DNA from: Costus lasius
Taxonomy: Eukaryota > Streptophyta > Magnoliopsida > Zingiberales > Costaceae
DNA length: 64,000 nt
NCBI GenBank assembly: GCA_027563935.2
Contig: JANVAS020000203.1
Span: 1,922,001-1,986,000 of the forward strand
Direction of reading: 5' to 3'
In this document: in pieces, positions 32,968 through 45,230 of the stretch
Numbering within the stretch: position 1 is the stretch's first letter
How the letters are laid out: the number at the start of each line of letters is the position of its first letter
Made by a program: the position numbers and the translations under genes
Notes under the pieces: model-generated
What the model saw: the letters and a program-made list of their open reading frames with translations, nothing else
The model's database searches: none
What the model was told of the DNA's origin: nothing

Positions 32968-35073
32968 CTAATGGTTGAGAAATCTCAAACCCATATTATT
33001 ACAGTGCTTCTCATGCTTCTGCTGCGCCAGAGGCTTGGTAAGCGGGTCAGCCAGATTGTCATCTGTATGAACCTTGCAGACTTTGATCTCGCCACGATCT
33101 ATGATCTCCCGGATCAAGTGAAACCGTCTCTGTATGTGCTTGGACTTCTGGTGCGACCGTGGTTCCTTTGCTTGTGCGATTGCTCCAGTGTTATCACAGA
33201 AGATAACCAAAGGATCTGCACTCGAAGGAACAACACCAAGTTCTCTCACGAACTTACGAATCCACACTGCCTCCTTGGATGCTTCCGAGGCTGCAACATA
33301 CTCGGCTTCTGTTGTGGAATCAGCAACAGTTGACTGTTTGAAACTCTTCCACACCACTGCTCCTCCATTCAAGCTAAAAACATAGCCTGATTGCGATCGA
33401 AAATCATCCTGGTCAGACTGGAACGAAGCGTCAGTATATCCTTCAATACTGAGTTCTTCCTGACCACCATATATCAAGAACATATCTTTGGTCCTCCGCA
33501 GATATTTTAAAATGTTCTTGACTGCAATCCAGTGTGCCTGACCTGGATTACTTTGGAACCGACTGGTCACGCTTAACCCGTAAGCGACGTCTGGGCGAGT
33601 ACACAACATCGCATACATAATGGATCCAATAGCCGAAGCATAAGGCGTATTGTCCATTTCATCTTTCTCAGTCTGTGTACACTGACTCTTCGAAAGATTC
33701 AGACCATGTCTGACTGGAAGATATCCTCTTTTAGAATTCTCTAAATGAAATCTCTCCAGGACTTTATCGATGTAAGTACTCTGGCACAGCCCGAGAAGCC
33801 TCTTAGATCTATCCCTGTAGATCTTCACACCTAATACATAGGCTGCTTCTCCAAGATCTTTCATCTGGAAACACTTTCTTAACCATGCCTTAACCGCATG
33901 CATTTCAGGAATGTCATTTCCAATGATCAAGATATCATCGACGTAGAGGACTAGGAAAGTAATCACGCTCCCACTAAACCTCTTATATACACACGGGTCA
34001 TCCTCGTTCTTGATAAAACCAAACTCAGAGATTGATTCATCAAAACGAATATTCCAACTTCTTGATGCTTGTTTAAGTCCATAAATAGACTTCTTTAACT
34101 TGCATATTTTATGACGATCTGATGGATTAGTGAAACCTTCTGGCTGTGTCATATACACATCCTCATCCAGATTTCCATTAAGGAAAGCTGTCTTCACATC
34201 CATCTGCCAGATCTCATAATCATAATATGCAGCTATCGCGAAAAGAATCCGAATAGACTTAAACATGGCTACAGGTGAGAAAGTTTCATCATAATCTATC
34301 CCGTAGATTTGTTTGAAACCTTTCGCAACTAGCCTGCCTTTATAGGTAACCACGTTACCATCCATGTCAATCTTCTTCTTGAAGATCCATTTACAGCCTA
34401 TAGGGATAACTCCCGGAGGCGGATCAACCAAATCCCAGACTTGGTTATCTGACATGGAGTCCATCTCGGCGCGCATAGCTTCAAGCCATCTCGCTGACTC
34501 CGGTCCACTGACCGCATCCGCATAAGTGAGGGGTTCATCATTATCAATGATGTAGACTCCGTCATAGCGCTCAGGCTGTCGACGGATCCTTCCCGATCTT
34601 CGCGGTTCCCGTGATATCTGAGCCTCAGGTTGTTCAATAACCTGATCCACCGGCTCAGGCTCATCCAACTGTACTTGACTACTTTGTCCTTCCTCTGGAT
34701 TCTCATCCAGCTTTATTTCTCTCCCACTGGCCTCTTGCAGAAGAAACTCCTTCTCAAGAAATATGGCCGTCCGAGCAACAAATACCTTGTTCTCTTTGGG
34801 ATCGAAGAAATAATAACCCTTAGTTTCCTTAGGGTAACCGACAAAGATACATTTGTCAGATCTGCTCTCTAGTTTCCCAGAGGCGAGCTTTTTGACATAA
34901 GCTTCGCAGCCCCAGATCCTGATAAATGTCAAGCTCGGCTGTTTCCCATACCATAACTCATATGGAGTCTTAGAAACTGCCTTGGATGGCACTCGGTTTA
35001 GTACCTTTGCAGCTGTCTCCAGTGCAAATCCCCAAAAGGAATATGGAAGAGTAGCTTGACTCATCATAGAACG
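32968..35073 (-). CDS. Copia pol C-part of I: integrase end, RT, RNase H
   Basis: About 700 codons without a stop. Order from the N-side: integrase C-terminal part with the GKxP-type segment (VPSKAVSKTPYELWYGKQPS; IRIWGCEAYVKKL); an acidic linker; RT beginning near LVDPPPGVIPIGCKWIFKKK, with DVKTAFLNGNLDEDVYM and the catalytic YVDDILIIGND; RNase H/C-terminus with GYTDASFQSDQDD, DSTTEAEYVAASEA and DPLTKPLAQQKH, stop at 32,968. The 5' side ends at the GAACG duplication flanking J. All motifs I checked are intact, so the frame looks functional apart from the break. Confidence 0.93.
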   Translation of the reverse strand, partial: RSMMSQATLPYSFWGFALETAAKVLNRVPSKAVSKTPYELWYGKQPSLTFIRIWGCEAYVKKLASGKLESRSDKCIFVGYPKETKGYYFFDPKENKVFVARTAIFLEKEFLLQEASGREIKLDENPEEGQSSQVQLDEPEPVDQVIEQPEAQISREPRRSGRIRRQPERYDGVYIIDNDEPLTYADAVSGPESARWLEAMRAEMDSMSDNQVWDLVDPPPGVIPIGCKWIFKKKIDMDGNVVTYKGRLVAKGFKQIYGIDYDETFSPVAMFKSIRILFAIAAYYDYEIWQMDVKTAFLNGNLDEDVYMTQPEGFTNPSDRHKICKLKKSIYGLKQASRSWNIRFDESISEFGFIKNEDDPCVYKRFSGSVITFLVLYVDDILIIGNDIPEMHAVKAWLRKCFQMKDLGEAAYVLGVKIYRDRSKRLLGLCQSTYIDKVLERFHLENSKRGYLPVRHGLNLSKSQCTQTEKDEMDNTPYASAIGSIMYAMLCTRPDVAYGLSVTSRFQSNPGQAHWIAVKNILKYLRRTKDMFLIYGGQEELSIEGYTDASFQSDQDDFRSQSGYVFSLNGGAVVWKSFKQSTVADSTTEAEYVAASEASKEAVWIRKFVRELGVVPSSADPLVIFCDNTGAIAQAKEPRSHQKSKHIQRRFHLIREIIDRGEIKVCKVHTDDNLADPLTKPLAQQKHEKHCNNMGLRFLNH

Positions 35074-36786
35074 TGTAGAGTCCCCTTCAAGGGGGAGCGC
35101 AAGCAGATGAAACCCCTTTCAAGAGGGGGGCGAAAAACCCTTAAGGGTGGCGCATAAAATTGCAAGCGGAAGCAAGGGTTTTTCATGGATCTTAGCAAGA
35201 TAATATGATCAACTTGATGAAGTTTAGATCCATACCAAAGCCATGAGGAAGATGGCGACTTGGAAGAGAAAGATCGAAAGGGATCTTCTCCCTAGTTGAC
35301 GCACACAAGATGATGTGCTTGCTCCTTGGAGATCCTTGTGCTAGCAAGGTCCTTCAAGGGTCCCTCTCGTATGGTAAGGAAATGAGAGATGATGTCTAGG
35401 CTTGCCGAACCTCCACCAAGACCTCGCCTTCTCCACACCAAAGTCTCGTCAAGCAAGAGCAAGGAGACGAGAGTTGAATGGAGCATTCAAGTCATTTGGC
35501 GTTCAAGGGAACATGCACTAAATGACTTTCCAAAATTGGAAAATCCATTAAGCCATGCGTTCATGATCTCTAGATCGATCAAAACGCCAAAACAATGAAC
35601 CATACGTTCAAGCTCTTGAACCGGTTCAAAGTAAATGTGTTCGGTCCAAAGGCCAAACCAAGCCAGCCCAAGCCAATCGGTCTAGATCAACTAAACCCTA
35701 AGGTTTTCAATCTAACCGTTCATCTCATGATGCTCTTGATCTCACCGATCTAGCATCAATCCTCTCGATCGAAGCTTACCGATCTCAAGCCCTAATCAAT
35801 CAAACATGATCAGACTGGATCTCACTTACAATCAGAGTTTAAACTCCTTTAAACTGAATCAAAACAATCCAGTCCACACGATCTGACTTAAGCAAGCCAT
35901 ATCATCAAATTGTGCGACCCTAAGGGTTTCCTTTAAATGTCGGTAACGATAACTTACATTATCACGATCAGTGAGGGGTATCTAGCAACACATCACTGTC
36001 TCCCGATATAAAGGAAAGAGTCTTCCAAGACTACACCCAAACCATAGCACAAGTGTGAATCCACTTCACAAGGCATGCATGTATCCTTTGCCACTGGATG
36101 TTCTTATTGGACAAGCATGTCAAGCCTGTAACTCCAATGTGATGAGCATGATCAGATCAGATGAACACAGTCACCTGGGCATGGCCATACACTTTCTCAA
36201 TCATCTCATCCAAGGGGGGGCCCCATTTAGAACATCACACTCCTTCAACAAGGAGACGGCAATCCTGTATCTATCACTAGTGTCCTAACCTGACTCTTGA
36301 TCATCATCCAAGATAGTCTATAATCATTATGTTTCAAATGATATTGAACTACCTCAAAACAATGACAATTATCATCTAGAAACACAAGTGATCTCAAGTC
36401 AGAGGACATGTGCCACTTGTAGCATACAAGGATTATTCACATTGTGACAAGCAACTGAATATCCTAGTAGGGTCAGTCCAGTACATCCAATGTACCCATG
36501 AGTCTACATCTTATTCCATGCTCGAAGCATCCTATAAGATTAGAACACATATTAGTCTTAACCATATCAAGGCTGTCTCATATTCACCAAGATATCTCGA
36601 CTAAGGACATTACTGCATGTCAGCCCAGCTGAACAGCTTTGAGACATTAATCAGAAGTACACTTATTACAGCAGACAAGGTAACAATCTGAATAACAACC
36701 ATGCCTTTATAAACTTAAGAGTTTATTACATGATACTATTACAATCCCAAGGCCTCAAACATTAGCCTTAAGGGCATACCCCAACA
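35074..36786 (-). repeat. Solo LTR J inside pol of I
   Basis: 1,713-bp copia LTR flanked by GAACG on both sides (35,069-35,073; 36,787-36,791), with no internal region. It shares long stretches with the LTRs of I (e.g. the part before the ccccaaca end) but differs strongly at the U5 end (ttcaagggggagcgcaagc), so it is a sister subfamily. A solo LTR forms by LTR-LTR recombination of a full insertion. Confidence 0.92.
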
Positions 36787-38564
36787 GAACGAACCATATC
36801 AAGTAACGTTCTATTTCTCCTCTCGGACACACCATTCCATTGCGGTGTTCCTGGCGGAGTGAGCTGTGAGATAATCCCACACTCCTTCAGATAGTCAGTA
36901 AACGCATGACTCAAGTATTCTCCACCTCGATCAGAACGAAGTGCCTTGATATTTCGGCCTAGCTGATTCTGTACTTCATTCTTGAACTCTTTGAACTTGT
37001 CAAAAGATTCACTCTTATGTCTCATTAAATAGACATACCCATACCTACTAAAATCATCAGTGAAGGTAATGAAGTACTGATAGCCACCTCTGGCATGTTT
37101 ACTAAATGGCCCACACACATCACTGTGTATAAGGTCAAGTAAACCTGAAGCCCTTTGACCTTTATTAGGAAAAGGTGACTTCGTCATTTTACCCATTAAA
37201 CAAGCCTTGCATGTATCAATCTCCTCATAGGAGAATGATCCCAGCAGTCCATGATCATGCAACCGCTTAATGCGCTTCTTGTTAATATGGCCTAAACGAC
37301 TATGCCATAGCAAGGCGCTGTCATCAGCATACTTGGCTTTCTTAATATCAATATTGTGTATAGAACATTCCATGTCCAACATGAATAACCCATTGTTAAT
37401 TGAACCAGTAGCATAAATAATATTATCAAAAGATAAAACACACTTTGAAATATTGCATTCAAAGGAAAATCCCTTCCTGACAAGAGCAGGAATGGAGATA
37501 ATATTTTTAATAATGCTGGGAACAAAGTAACAACTGTTTAGTTCTAATACAAGCCCAGATGGCAAAGAGATGAAATAGTCTCCTACAGCAACAGCAGCAA
37601 CCCGTGCCCCGTTTCCAACTCGTAGGTCCACCTCATGCTGTCCCACCTGTCTTCTTCTCTTGAGTTCCTGTACATTTGAACAAATGTGAACTCCACATGC
37701 AGTGTCCAACACCCATGATATAGAAGAAGATGAAACCATGACTTCCGTCACGTATATACCTGAGCCAGAAGCGATGCTTCCCCTCTTATCTCCTTGGAGC
37801 GCTTTACAGTCCTTTTTCCAGTGACCCAGCTGGCCACAGTGGAAACATCTATATTCCTTTGACCGCTTAACTTTTTGCTTCAGAGCCTTGCTGTAACTCT
37901 TGACAGGGGCCTTGCCCTTCTTCCCCTTCTTCTTGTTCCTAGAAGGAACCATTAAGACAGAGGTCGAAGGCTTTCCCTTCAGAGTCTCCTCAGTAGTCAA
38001 GAGCATATTCAGCAGCTCTGCCGGAGTACAATCGATTTTGTTCATATTAAAGTTAATAATGAACGCATCGAAAGAGGGCGGGAGAGACTGCAGAATAATG
38101 TCTACAGCAAGCTCCTGGTTGATGGTATGCCCCAGTTTCTCTAGAGCCTCCTTGTGCCCAATCATCTTGAGCACGTGAGCTCCCACTGGGCTCCCTTCAG
38201 CCAGTTTGCTCTGAAAGAACAACTTTGTCAGATTATAGCGTTCTGTCCTCGCCTGTGCAGCATACAACATTTTGAGGTTTGCTATCATGTCTATTGCAGA
38301 CATATCCTCATGCTGACGCTGCAGCGGTGGCGTCATAGACGCTAGCATCAGGCAAGCGACATCAATGCTATCATTGACGTGCTTTTCATAAGCTTCCCGA
38401 ACCGCCCTTGCGGCGTTCGGAGCGGGTTGAGGCGGTATAGCCGTCTCGAGGACATACAGTTTCCTCTCTGCCTTAAGAACAATCTTAAGGTGTCCGAACC
38501 AGTCTGAGAAGTTCGGCCCAGCAAACTTCTCTCTTTCCAGTAGGGATCGCACATTGAAGCTCAT
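36787..38564 (-). CDS. Copia gag, protease and integrase N-part of I
   Basis: Start MSFNVRSLLEREKFAGPNFS at 38,564, the usual gag start of this lineage. The gag domain covers about residues 1-200. The zinc knuckle CFHCGQLGHWKKDC is near residue 240. The protease active site WVLDTACGVHIC is near residue 285. The integrase has HSRLGHINKKRIKRLH...CKACLMGK (zinc-binding HHCC) and the catalytic core HSDVCGP, TDDFSRYGYVYLM, DRGGEYLSHAF with its D, D and E residues. The frame is open for about 590 codons and runs into solo LTR J at 36,786. The downstream half is at 32,968-35,073. Confidence 0.93.
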
Positions 38565-40367
38565 GGTGTTCGTTGCTGCAGGAATCTACAATAATGCAAG
38601 AACAGCAAGGTCAGTATCAATGTAAAGAATCAATTCAGGACTTAAGAATGATTCTTTTTCTCACTATTTTATCTGGCTGAAAAATCCAGCAAAACAGCCC
38701 GAAAGAGTAGAACTCTTTTAGTGAGATGGGATCCAGATTTCATACTTGGTCTCCGCGTCCCGCTCAGGCGAGATAAGATGCACAGAGAGTACAAGCACTA
38801 ATTTCTGGTAGGCAGTCCCTGCCAATCGCCAACCCGTGCGATTCCCCTTCATCTGGGCAATCCAGCAGACTGTGCCAACTGAGTTGGTACAACACAATCT
38901 CTGACCCCACAGATGGCTGCCTCCATGTGCTACCATATGCACCACATATGTAGCCTACATGGTCAAGCTGACCCGACCTACTCCCTGGACCACCACGTGC
39001 TATGCTGAGCAACGAGAAGCGATAAATCCCTTCTCTGTAACACGCAGGTGTAATCCCGCACCGTCTGAAGATAGATGGACGTGCCCACTGAGTGGGTACA
39101 ACACGGCTCCAACGATAATCAGAACAGTGAGGTTTCGCGTCAGAAGGCTTACGAGCTTGATATTTTAGCGTTGGATTTTAACGGTCTTTTATCTTCTTAA
39201 CTATCATGCAATTCCTATGGTGATAGCAGAAGATAAACTCATGCAATTCTAATTATAAAAGCAATAAATAGAAAGCATGCTGATCTTATGTGGTAAAAGC
39301 CCATTAAGCCTAAGTTAGACCTTAAATAAACTTAAGTCTTCACTTGCTTTTCTTGATGGGTCTTTTGCTGCACATTTGGCCCAAACCAGGGCCCAAGCGC
39401 CATCTGCAGCTCAGGTGCGCCTACCAGGGAAAATGCGCCTGGTCCTAGAGTCGAACCCTGGACCTCCCTCCTGGTCAAGCCACTGCTGCATGCGCCTCTA
39501 CCAAGTGTGCTCTGTGCTCTTGTCTGATTAACTTACAAATTAATCTATCTAGACAAGATTGACACGCAGGTCAATTACACTTTATAAATTAAATACAATG
39601 TGATACGCAGATCACAATAATTAATTTACAACTTTAAATTCCAGGCACGCAGGCCCCAGCACAGCACACATTAAACATGGGCAGCCCACATAAGAATAAA
39701 TAAACAAACATAGGCATCAATCAACATGTGATCCAATCATGAAAAGTAAATTTTGAAAAACCCCATAGGCATCAATTTTAATTTCCTTATTTGCCCTACA
39801 ACCTTACAACGGTCCATTACTAGGGATCCACTCATCCAACCTAGTCAGATCCACTGCCCTTGCATGCACCAAGTCCTAACTGACTTGAGTCGACCAAAAA
39901 GTCAACCATGCATGCGCCAGGGCCGAACAACCCTCATGAGATCTGGCAAGCGGGTGTGACCCCGGGCCTAACTCATGTGTGTTCGCTAGTCGTCTCAATC
40001 AGACATCGCTACACGCCTGTCTGCAGTCGACCTATAGCCACCAGGTGCTTTCGCACAGGTGCTATCTGGTCAACCCATCAAGGCTGTCAGATGATCTGAT
40101 CAGACTGTCTGGATCTCACCTAGGGGATGACTTCAACCCTAATAACCCGTCTAAGGGTTTAAAGCAGGGCCTTAGATCTATAATGAGTCGCGCATGTATC
40201 ATAATTTTTTGAGAAAACATACATATGCGCCAACAAGAAAACATGCGCCAAGGAGAAAAACATCTCTAACAAGCATGTAAACTTCGCTTATCAAAACTAG
40301 CGCATGTAACATATAGATCATTGCATAGGATCACAAAGAAAGCAAACATATTATCATGCAATAACTG
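38565..40367 (-). other. Leader of I
   Basis: 1.8 kb between PBS and gag start, no long frame. On the minus strand near 39,410-39,520 there is a tRNA-like pair of pol III-style boxes (tggtagaggcg...ggttcgactct, about 45 bp apart), possibly an old SINE or tRNA-derived piece. Otherwise nothing recognised. Confidence 0.55.
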
Positions 40368-40379
40368 GCTCTGATACCA
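40368..40379 (-). other. Primer-binding site of I (tRNA-iMet type)
   Basis: Minus strand tggtatcagagc, exact consensus, two bases from the 5' LTR. Confidence 0.92.
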
Positions 40380-40381
40380 AT

Positions 40382-42070
40382 TGAAAGTCCCCTATAATAA
40401 GGGGGGGGGGGGGGGGGGCGAAACCCTAATAGGAGGCGCAACAAAACTCTAGCGGAATCAAGGGTTTCTAACAGGATCGCATAGCATGTAATATATTCAA
40501 CTTTCAATGAAAAACGATTCTTACCATTGCCATCGCTTAGATGATGTCTTGGAAGGAAAGGCGCAAATGCTCCTTCTCCTAAGGTGACGCACACAATTGA
40601 TGTCGCCTACTCTTCTCTTGGTGCTCCTTGTGCTAGCAAGGCTCCAAGAGGTCCTTGTCGTATGGAAGGGAAGAGAATCCTTTGCTTGGCGATTTCTTCC
40701 TTCTCCTTTTTCGTCAACCTCTTCACCACTCTCAAAAGAGCTTGTTGGCGACGAGAGATGAGGAGAGATGAGAGATGAAAGCGTCTTAGGCGTGAACGTG
40801 AGGCGTTCCCACGTTTAGAAGTCATGGCTTCTAAATTTAGTAAACCCCAAACGTTCATGCGATCATGGGTTCACCCCATGCGCAAACTCATCTTCTCTTG
40901 AACCATGCGCTCACTCAATGAGCCGATTCAATTTGGTTTGGTTTAAAGACCAATCAACCCAAGCCATTAGTCCAGATCCTATTAAACCCTAAGGCTCTTG
41001 ATCTGACCGTCGATCTCTTGATGCTGCTGATCTCACTGATCTAGCATCCATTCTCTCGATCGAAGCTTACCGATCTCAAGCCCTAATCAATCAAACATGA
41101 TCAGACCAGATCTCACTTACAATCAGAGATTAAATCCCTTTAAACTGAACCTGAATAATTCAGTCCACACGATCTGACTTAAGTAAGCCATATCATCAAA
41201 TTGTGCGACCCTGAGGGTTTCCTTTAAATGTCGGTAATGATAACTCACGTTATCACGATCAGTGAGGGGTATCTAGCAACACATCACTGTCTCCCGATAT
41301 AAAGGAAAGAGTCTTCCAAGACTACACCCAAACCACAGCACAAGTGTGAATCAACTCACAAGGCATACATGTTTCCTTTGCCACTGGATGTTCTTATTGG
41401 ACAAGCGTGTCAAGCTTGTAACTCCAATATGATGAGCATGATTAGATCAGATGAACATAGTCACCTGGGTATGGCCATACTCTTTTCTCAATCATCTCAT
41501 CCAGGGGGCCCTTTAGAACATCACACTCCAATTAAGGAGACGGCAATCCTATGTCTATCACTAGTGCCCTAACCTGACTCAAGCTCACCATCCAAGATAG
41601 TCTATAATCATTATGTTTCAAATGATATTGAACTACCTCAAAACAATGACAATCATCATTTAGAAACACAAGTGATCTCAAGTCAGAGGACATGTGCCAC
41701 TTGTTGCAATCAAGGATTATTCACATTGTGACAAGCAATTGAATAACCTAGTAGGGTCTGTCCAGTACATCCAATGTACCCATGAGTCTACATCTTATTC
41801 CATGCTCGAAGCATCCTATAAGATTAGAACACAAATTAGTCTTAACCATATCAAGGCTGTCTCATGTTCACCAAGATATCTCGACTAAGGACTTTATAGC
41901 ATGTCAGCCCAGCTGAACAGCTTTGAGACATTATTCAGAAGTACAATTATTGCAGCAGACAATGTAACAAACTGAATAACAACCATGCCTTTATAAACAT
42001 AAGAGTTTATTACATGATACTGATACATTCCCAAGGCCTCAAACATTAGCCTTAAGGGCATACCCCAACA
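40382..42070 (-). repeat. 5' LTR of I
   Basis: 1,689 bp, nearly identical to the 3' LTR. The G run is 18 instead of 12. Confidence 0.92.
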
Positions 42071-42075
42071 ACTAG

Positions 42076-42960
42076 TGTATGAAACATTCATGTATATAAT
42101 TATTTATAGCTCATGCATTTAATGTTAGCTACTAAATACCTACAAAACGAGTTAATTGTTATTACTTCCAATTACTTGATTCACTTTTAAGTGACTACAA
42201 AATATGCAGGAACTAAAGATCACATGATGTATTAATCCAAAGAACCTTATTTTGGTAGTGCTAAATGTATTGACGTTTGTTTATTTTAATCCTAGTAAAT
42301 ACAACACATTTAACCCAATTTAACGCATACCTGACTATAGCTTTTAAGACATGAGCCAAATCTCCTTGCAAGTGAACTTGTAGCAGGGAAGGAAGTTATA
42401 GATTCAAGTAAGAAAATGTAATCTGCAGTAGAGAGCAGAAATGAAAGGAGGGTATTAAACCCTAATAAATGTAACCATAAAGAAAACACACCTGCTATCA
42501 CAAGCTACACCAAGACGATGGTGATCTCAACCAAGCAAAGAAGAGGGAAGATAAAATTCTTCACAAGGCACCTCGCCAGGTAAAGGCGATGGATAGAAGG
42601 AAAGAACGAGCGAAACATGACTTCTTATCTAATTAAGTCTTCTCTTATTTTACTGCTATTATTTATTTATTTATTTATTGTTTCCAAATTCTAACACTTG
42701 ACAGGAGGTTGTAGAATTCTCTAGATGTGTACTTTTGCTCACCAACCTCTCTAATTTATTTAATTACCACTTGTCCCTACATAGTAATTGTTGTATAATT
42801 ATTATTATTAATTTATTTTATTTTTTAAATGGTAATTTATATTGCAGTCCACTAATTCTACAAATTACAACTTAGTCCCCATATCTTAATTCAAAATTCA
42901 CAAATATAATTTATATTATTATAATATTCAAAACCATAATATAACTTTCGTCTAGTTCTC
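42076..42960 (-). repeat. 5' LTR of F, distal part (outer limit uncertain)
   Basis: Continues F's LTR after the ACTAG duplication. AT-rich with a (ttta)n run at about 42,664-42,685. I cannot place the TG terminus; a direct duplication of 'cacctcctacttccctcttaactttt' lies at about 42,990-43,045, beyond this estimate. Confidence 0.45.
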
Positions 42961-43139
42961 ATGCCCACCATCCCTTTCAATCTCCATTCACCTCCTACTT
43001 CCCTCTTAACTTTTATTCACCTCCTACTTCCCTCTTAACTTTTTTTTAAAAAAACAAGTGCAATTTTGCATTAAAATGTTAGAGTACAATAATTTTCAAG
43101 GAGACAAGATTTGGAGCTTTTAGTATATTTTACCAACTA

Positions 43140-43510
43140 ATCAAAGGTTGACATGCATATTTAAGGTAAAACTTTTAAATATTAAGGTAGAACTTGTATA
43201 CATTAAAGTATAACTTGTATATTTAAGGTAAAACTTTTAAATATTAAGGTAGAACTTATATATATTAAAGTATGACATGTATACTTATGGTAGAACCTCA
43301 CTAGAAATAAGGTAGAACTTTTATATAGTAAAGTAGAACATACATATTTAAGGTAGAACCTCGGTAGAAATAAAGTAGTACTTTTAAATATTAAGATAGA
43401 ACTTTTATATATTATAACTTGTTTTATAATAAAGCAAAGAGCCTACATGTGATATGGTGGAACTTGTATATGTTAAGGTAGAACCTTTTTTATATTATTT
43501 TAAACTTGTA
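43140..43510. repeat. Degenerate tandem repeat (aaggtagaactt), about 20/62 bp
   Basis: 'aaggtagaacttttaaatatt' and 'attaaagtataacttgtat' variants repeat every 20 bp or so, with a clearer 62-bp period at 43,163-43,290. Non-coding. Confidence 0.7.
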
Positions 43511-43790
43511 TTTTGTGTGTTTTATAGGTTGCTTTTATAGAAAAAAAAGATGAGTACATATAAAGCAAGTGACAGCTAATATGATTTTATCTCCACCAGC
43601 AAGGTAGATAAATTTGTTGCCAAAAAAAATTTATCTAGAAACATACCTAGTAAGTGTAGTGTTTCTAGGATGAAAAACTATTTTAGGGAACTTACAAGTG
43701 TAATGAATGTTCAAGATAACCTTTTGGCCATTTTTGGGAGGTTTCTATAATTAGATTAGATACAGTTAATATAGAATATTTAATTAATAA

Positions 43791-44009
43791 TTAGGTTAGA
43801 TACATTTCATTCTTCAACATGGTGATTCCTCGCTTCTTCGGCAACACATGCGCAGGGCTCACCCACTGGCTATCAGAGATGGGGTAAATAACTCTACCAT
43901 CAAGGAGCTTGAGTATTTCTTTCTTAACTACCTCCTTCATATTTGGATTGAGCCTCCTCTGGTACTCAATTGAAGGCTTGCTCCCCTCCTCCAAGAATAG
44001 TATGTGCAT
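43791..44009 (-). pseudogene. RT N-terminal fragment of E (Athila)
   Basis: MHILFLEEGSKPSIEYQRRL, NPNMKEVVKKEILKLLDGRV and SDSQWVSPAHVLPKKRG form the conserved Athila RT entry region. Homology ends after KNE, where AT-rich sequence follows; the palm domain is missing. Confidence 0.88.
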
Positions 44010-44294
44010 GCAAACAGCAGGATTAATACCCTTAATGTCATTGAGAGTGTAGCCTATTACATTCTTGTGCTACCAAAGTTCATCTAAAAGCTTGGCAGTT
44101 TGGGACTCATCAAGTTCAGCATTAATTATAACATGAAGAGTAGAGTTCTCTCCTAGAAATTCATACCAGAGTTTGCTTGGGAGAGATTTAAATTCATACT
44201 TTTTATCTTCGTGAGTCTTACCATCAGTCATGTTCCTCCTTTAACTTTTTGGTTGCAAGCAGCAGTGCAGAATCTAGTAGCGCAGAGTAAGAAC

Positions 44295-45230
44295 TTACCT
44301 CGCCTTCTTCATCACTATATCCCCTCTGGTTAGACAGACTTCAAGCGGATCCCTCTCTATCCTAGTGTCAATAAATATTGGGAGTGCATCATCCAGGACT
44401 TCTATGCTGCGGCAGGATCCTGCAAAAGAGGATTTTCTTAAACTTTCTATCAAATCAAAATCAATAAAGTCTTCACCTATTTTGAAAGTTAGCTTCCCAT
44501 TTTTGACATCAATTATTGCACCAGCAGTCGCCAAGAGAGGGTGACCTATAATTATGGGGAGCCTAGAGTCTTCCTCCATCTCGAGGACAACAAAATCAGC
44601 GAGTATGAAAAACTTACCGGCCTTGATTAGCACATCCTCAAGAATACCTACCGGATGCTGAACAGAGTAGTCGGCTAGCTATAGTGAGATAGACATGGGC
44701 TTTAAATCTCCAATATTTAGCTTCTTGCAAATAGAGTGCGGCATCAAGCTCACACTTGTCCCTAAATCACATAGAGCATGATCATAGACATATCACCAAT
44801 TAAACAAGGAATGGGAAAACTCCCTAGGTCTTTGAGCTTTGGTGGCAGTTTGTTATGTATAATAGCACTGCACTCCTAAGTGAGTGCGACCATTCCACGC
44901 TCTTCCAATTTCCTCTTATTAGACAAGATCTCTTTCATAAACTTGGCATAAGAAGGCATTTGTGACAATGCACTCGGGAAAGGAATATTAATATAAAGCC
45001 TTTTAAGTACCTCCAAAAATTTTTCAAATTACTTGTCGAGTTTAGCCTTAGCTAATCTATGAGGAAAGGGAACTGGCGATTTGTAGGGAGGCACTGGCAC
45101 ATATACAGGTTCTTGCTCCCTATCTTGTGAAGATGATTCGCCTTCGTTTCCCTGGTGCTCAGTGGGTTCAGAATTTTGCACCTCTTGGTCTGGCATTATA
45201 TCTCTTGCCCGTGGCTCCTCTAATTGTTTC
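44295..45230 (-). pseudogene. Gag C-part and aspartic protease of E
   Basis: Downstream block 44,295-44,633 reads AGKFFILADFVVLEMEEDSR, IIGHPLLATAGAIIDVKNGK, the Athila protease C-half. Upstream, several stops interrupt a colinear copy of D's protease: KLDK...FEKFLEVLKRLYIN, SYAKFMKEILSNKRKLEE, DLGTSVSLMPHSICKKL. The last is the active-site region, where D has DLGASVGLMPLSICRKL. Compare 61,495-62,565. Confidence 0.82.

Larger units (their letters stand above)
31265..42070 (-). mobile_element. Young Ty1/copia element I (Angela/Tork-like)
   Basis: LTRs 31,265-32,947 and 40,382-42,070, target duplication ACTAG on both sides (31,260-31,264; 42,071-42,075), PBS at 40,368, polypurine tract at 32,948. 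One gag-pol frame is interrupted only by solo LTR J. I count five substitutions between its LTRs, plus a G-run length difference (12 versus 18), so it inserted recently. Long LTRs, TGTTGGGGTATGCCC start and long leader suggest the Angela branch (inference). Confidence 0.92.
26990..42960 (-). mobile_element. Truncated Ty3/gypsy element F (hosts copia I)
   Basis: Minus-strand element: 5' LTR (30,278-31,264 plus 42,076 to roughly 42,960), PBS, gag with two zinc knuckles, protease, RT and RNase H. It is cut at about 26,990, so integrase and 3' LTR are absent. Two-knuckle gag and an iMet PBS fit a Tekay/Del-like chromovirus (inference). The outer LTR limit is uncertain. Confidence 0.75.

Noticed and set aside
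32971..33385. Plus-strand frames over the pol of I
   Set aside because: Antisense to a clear RT/RNase H gene.
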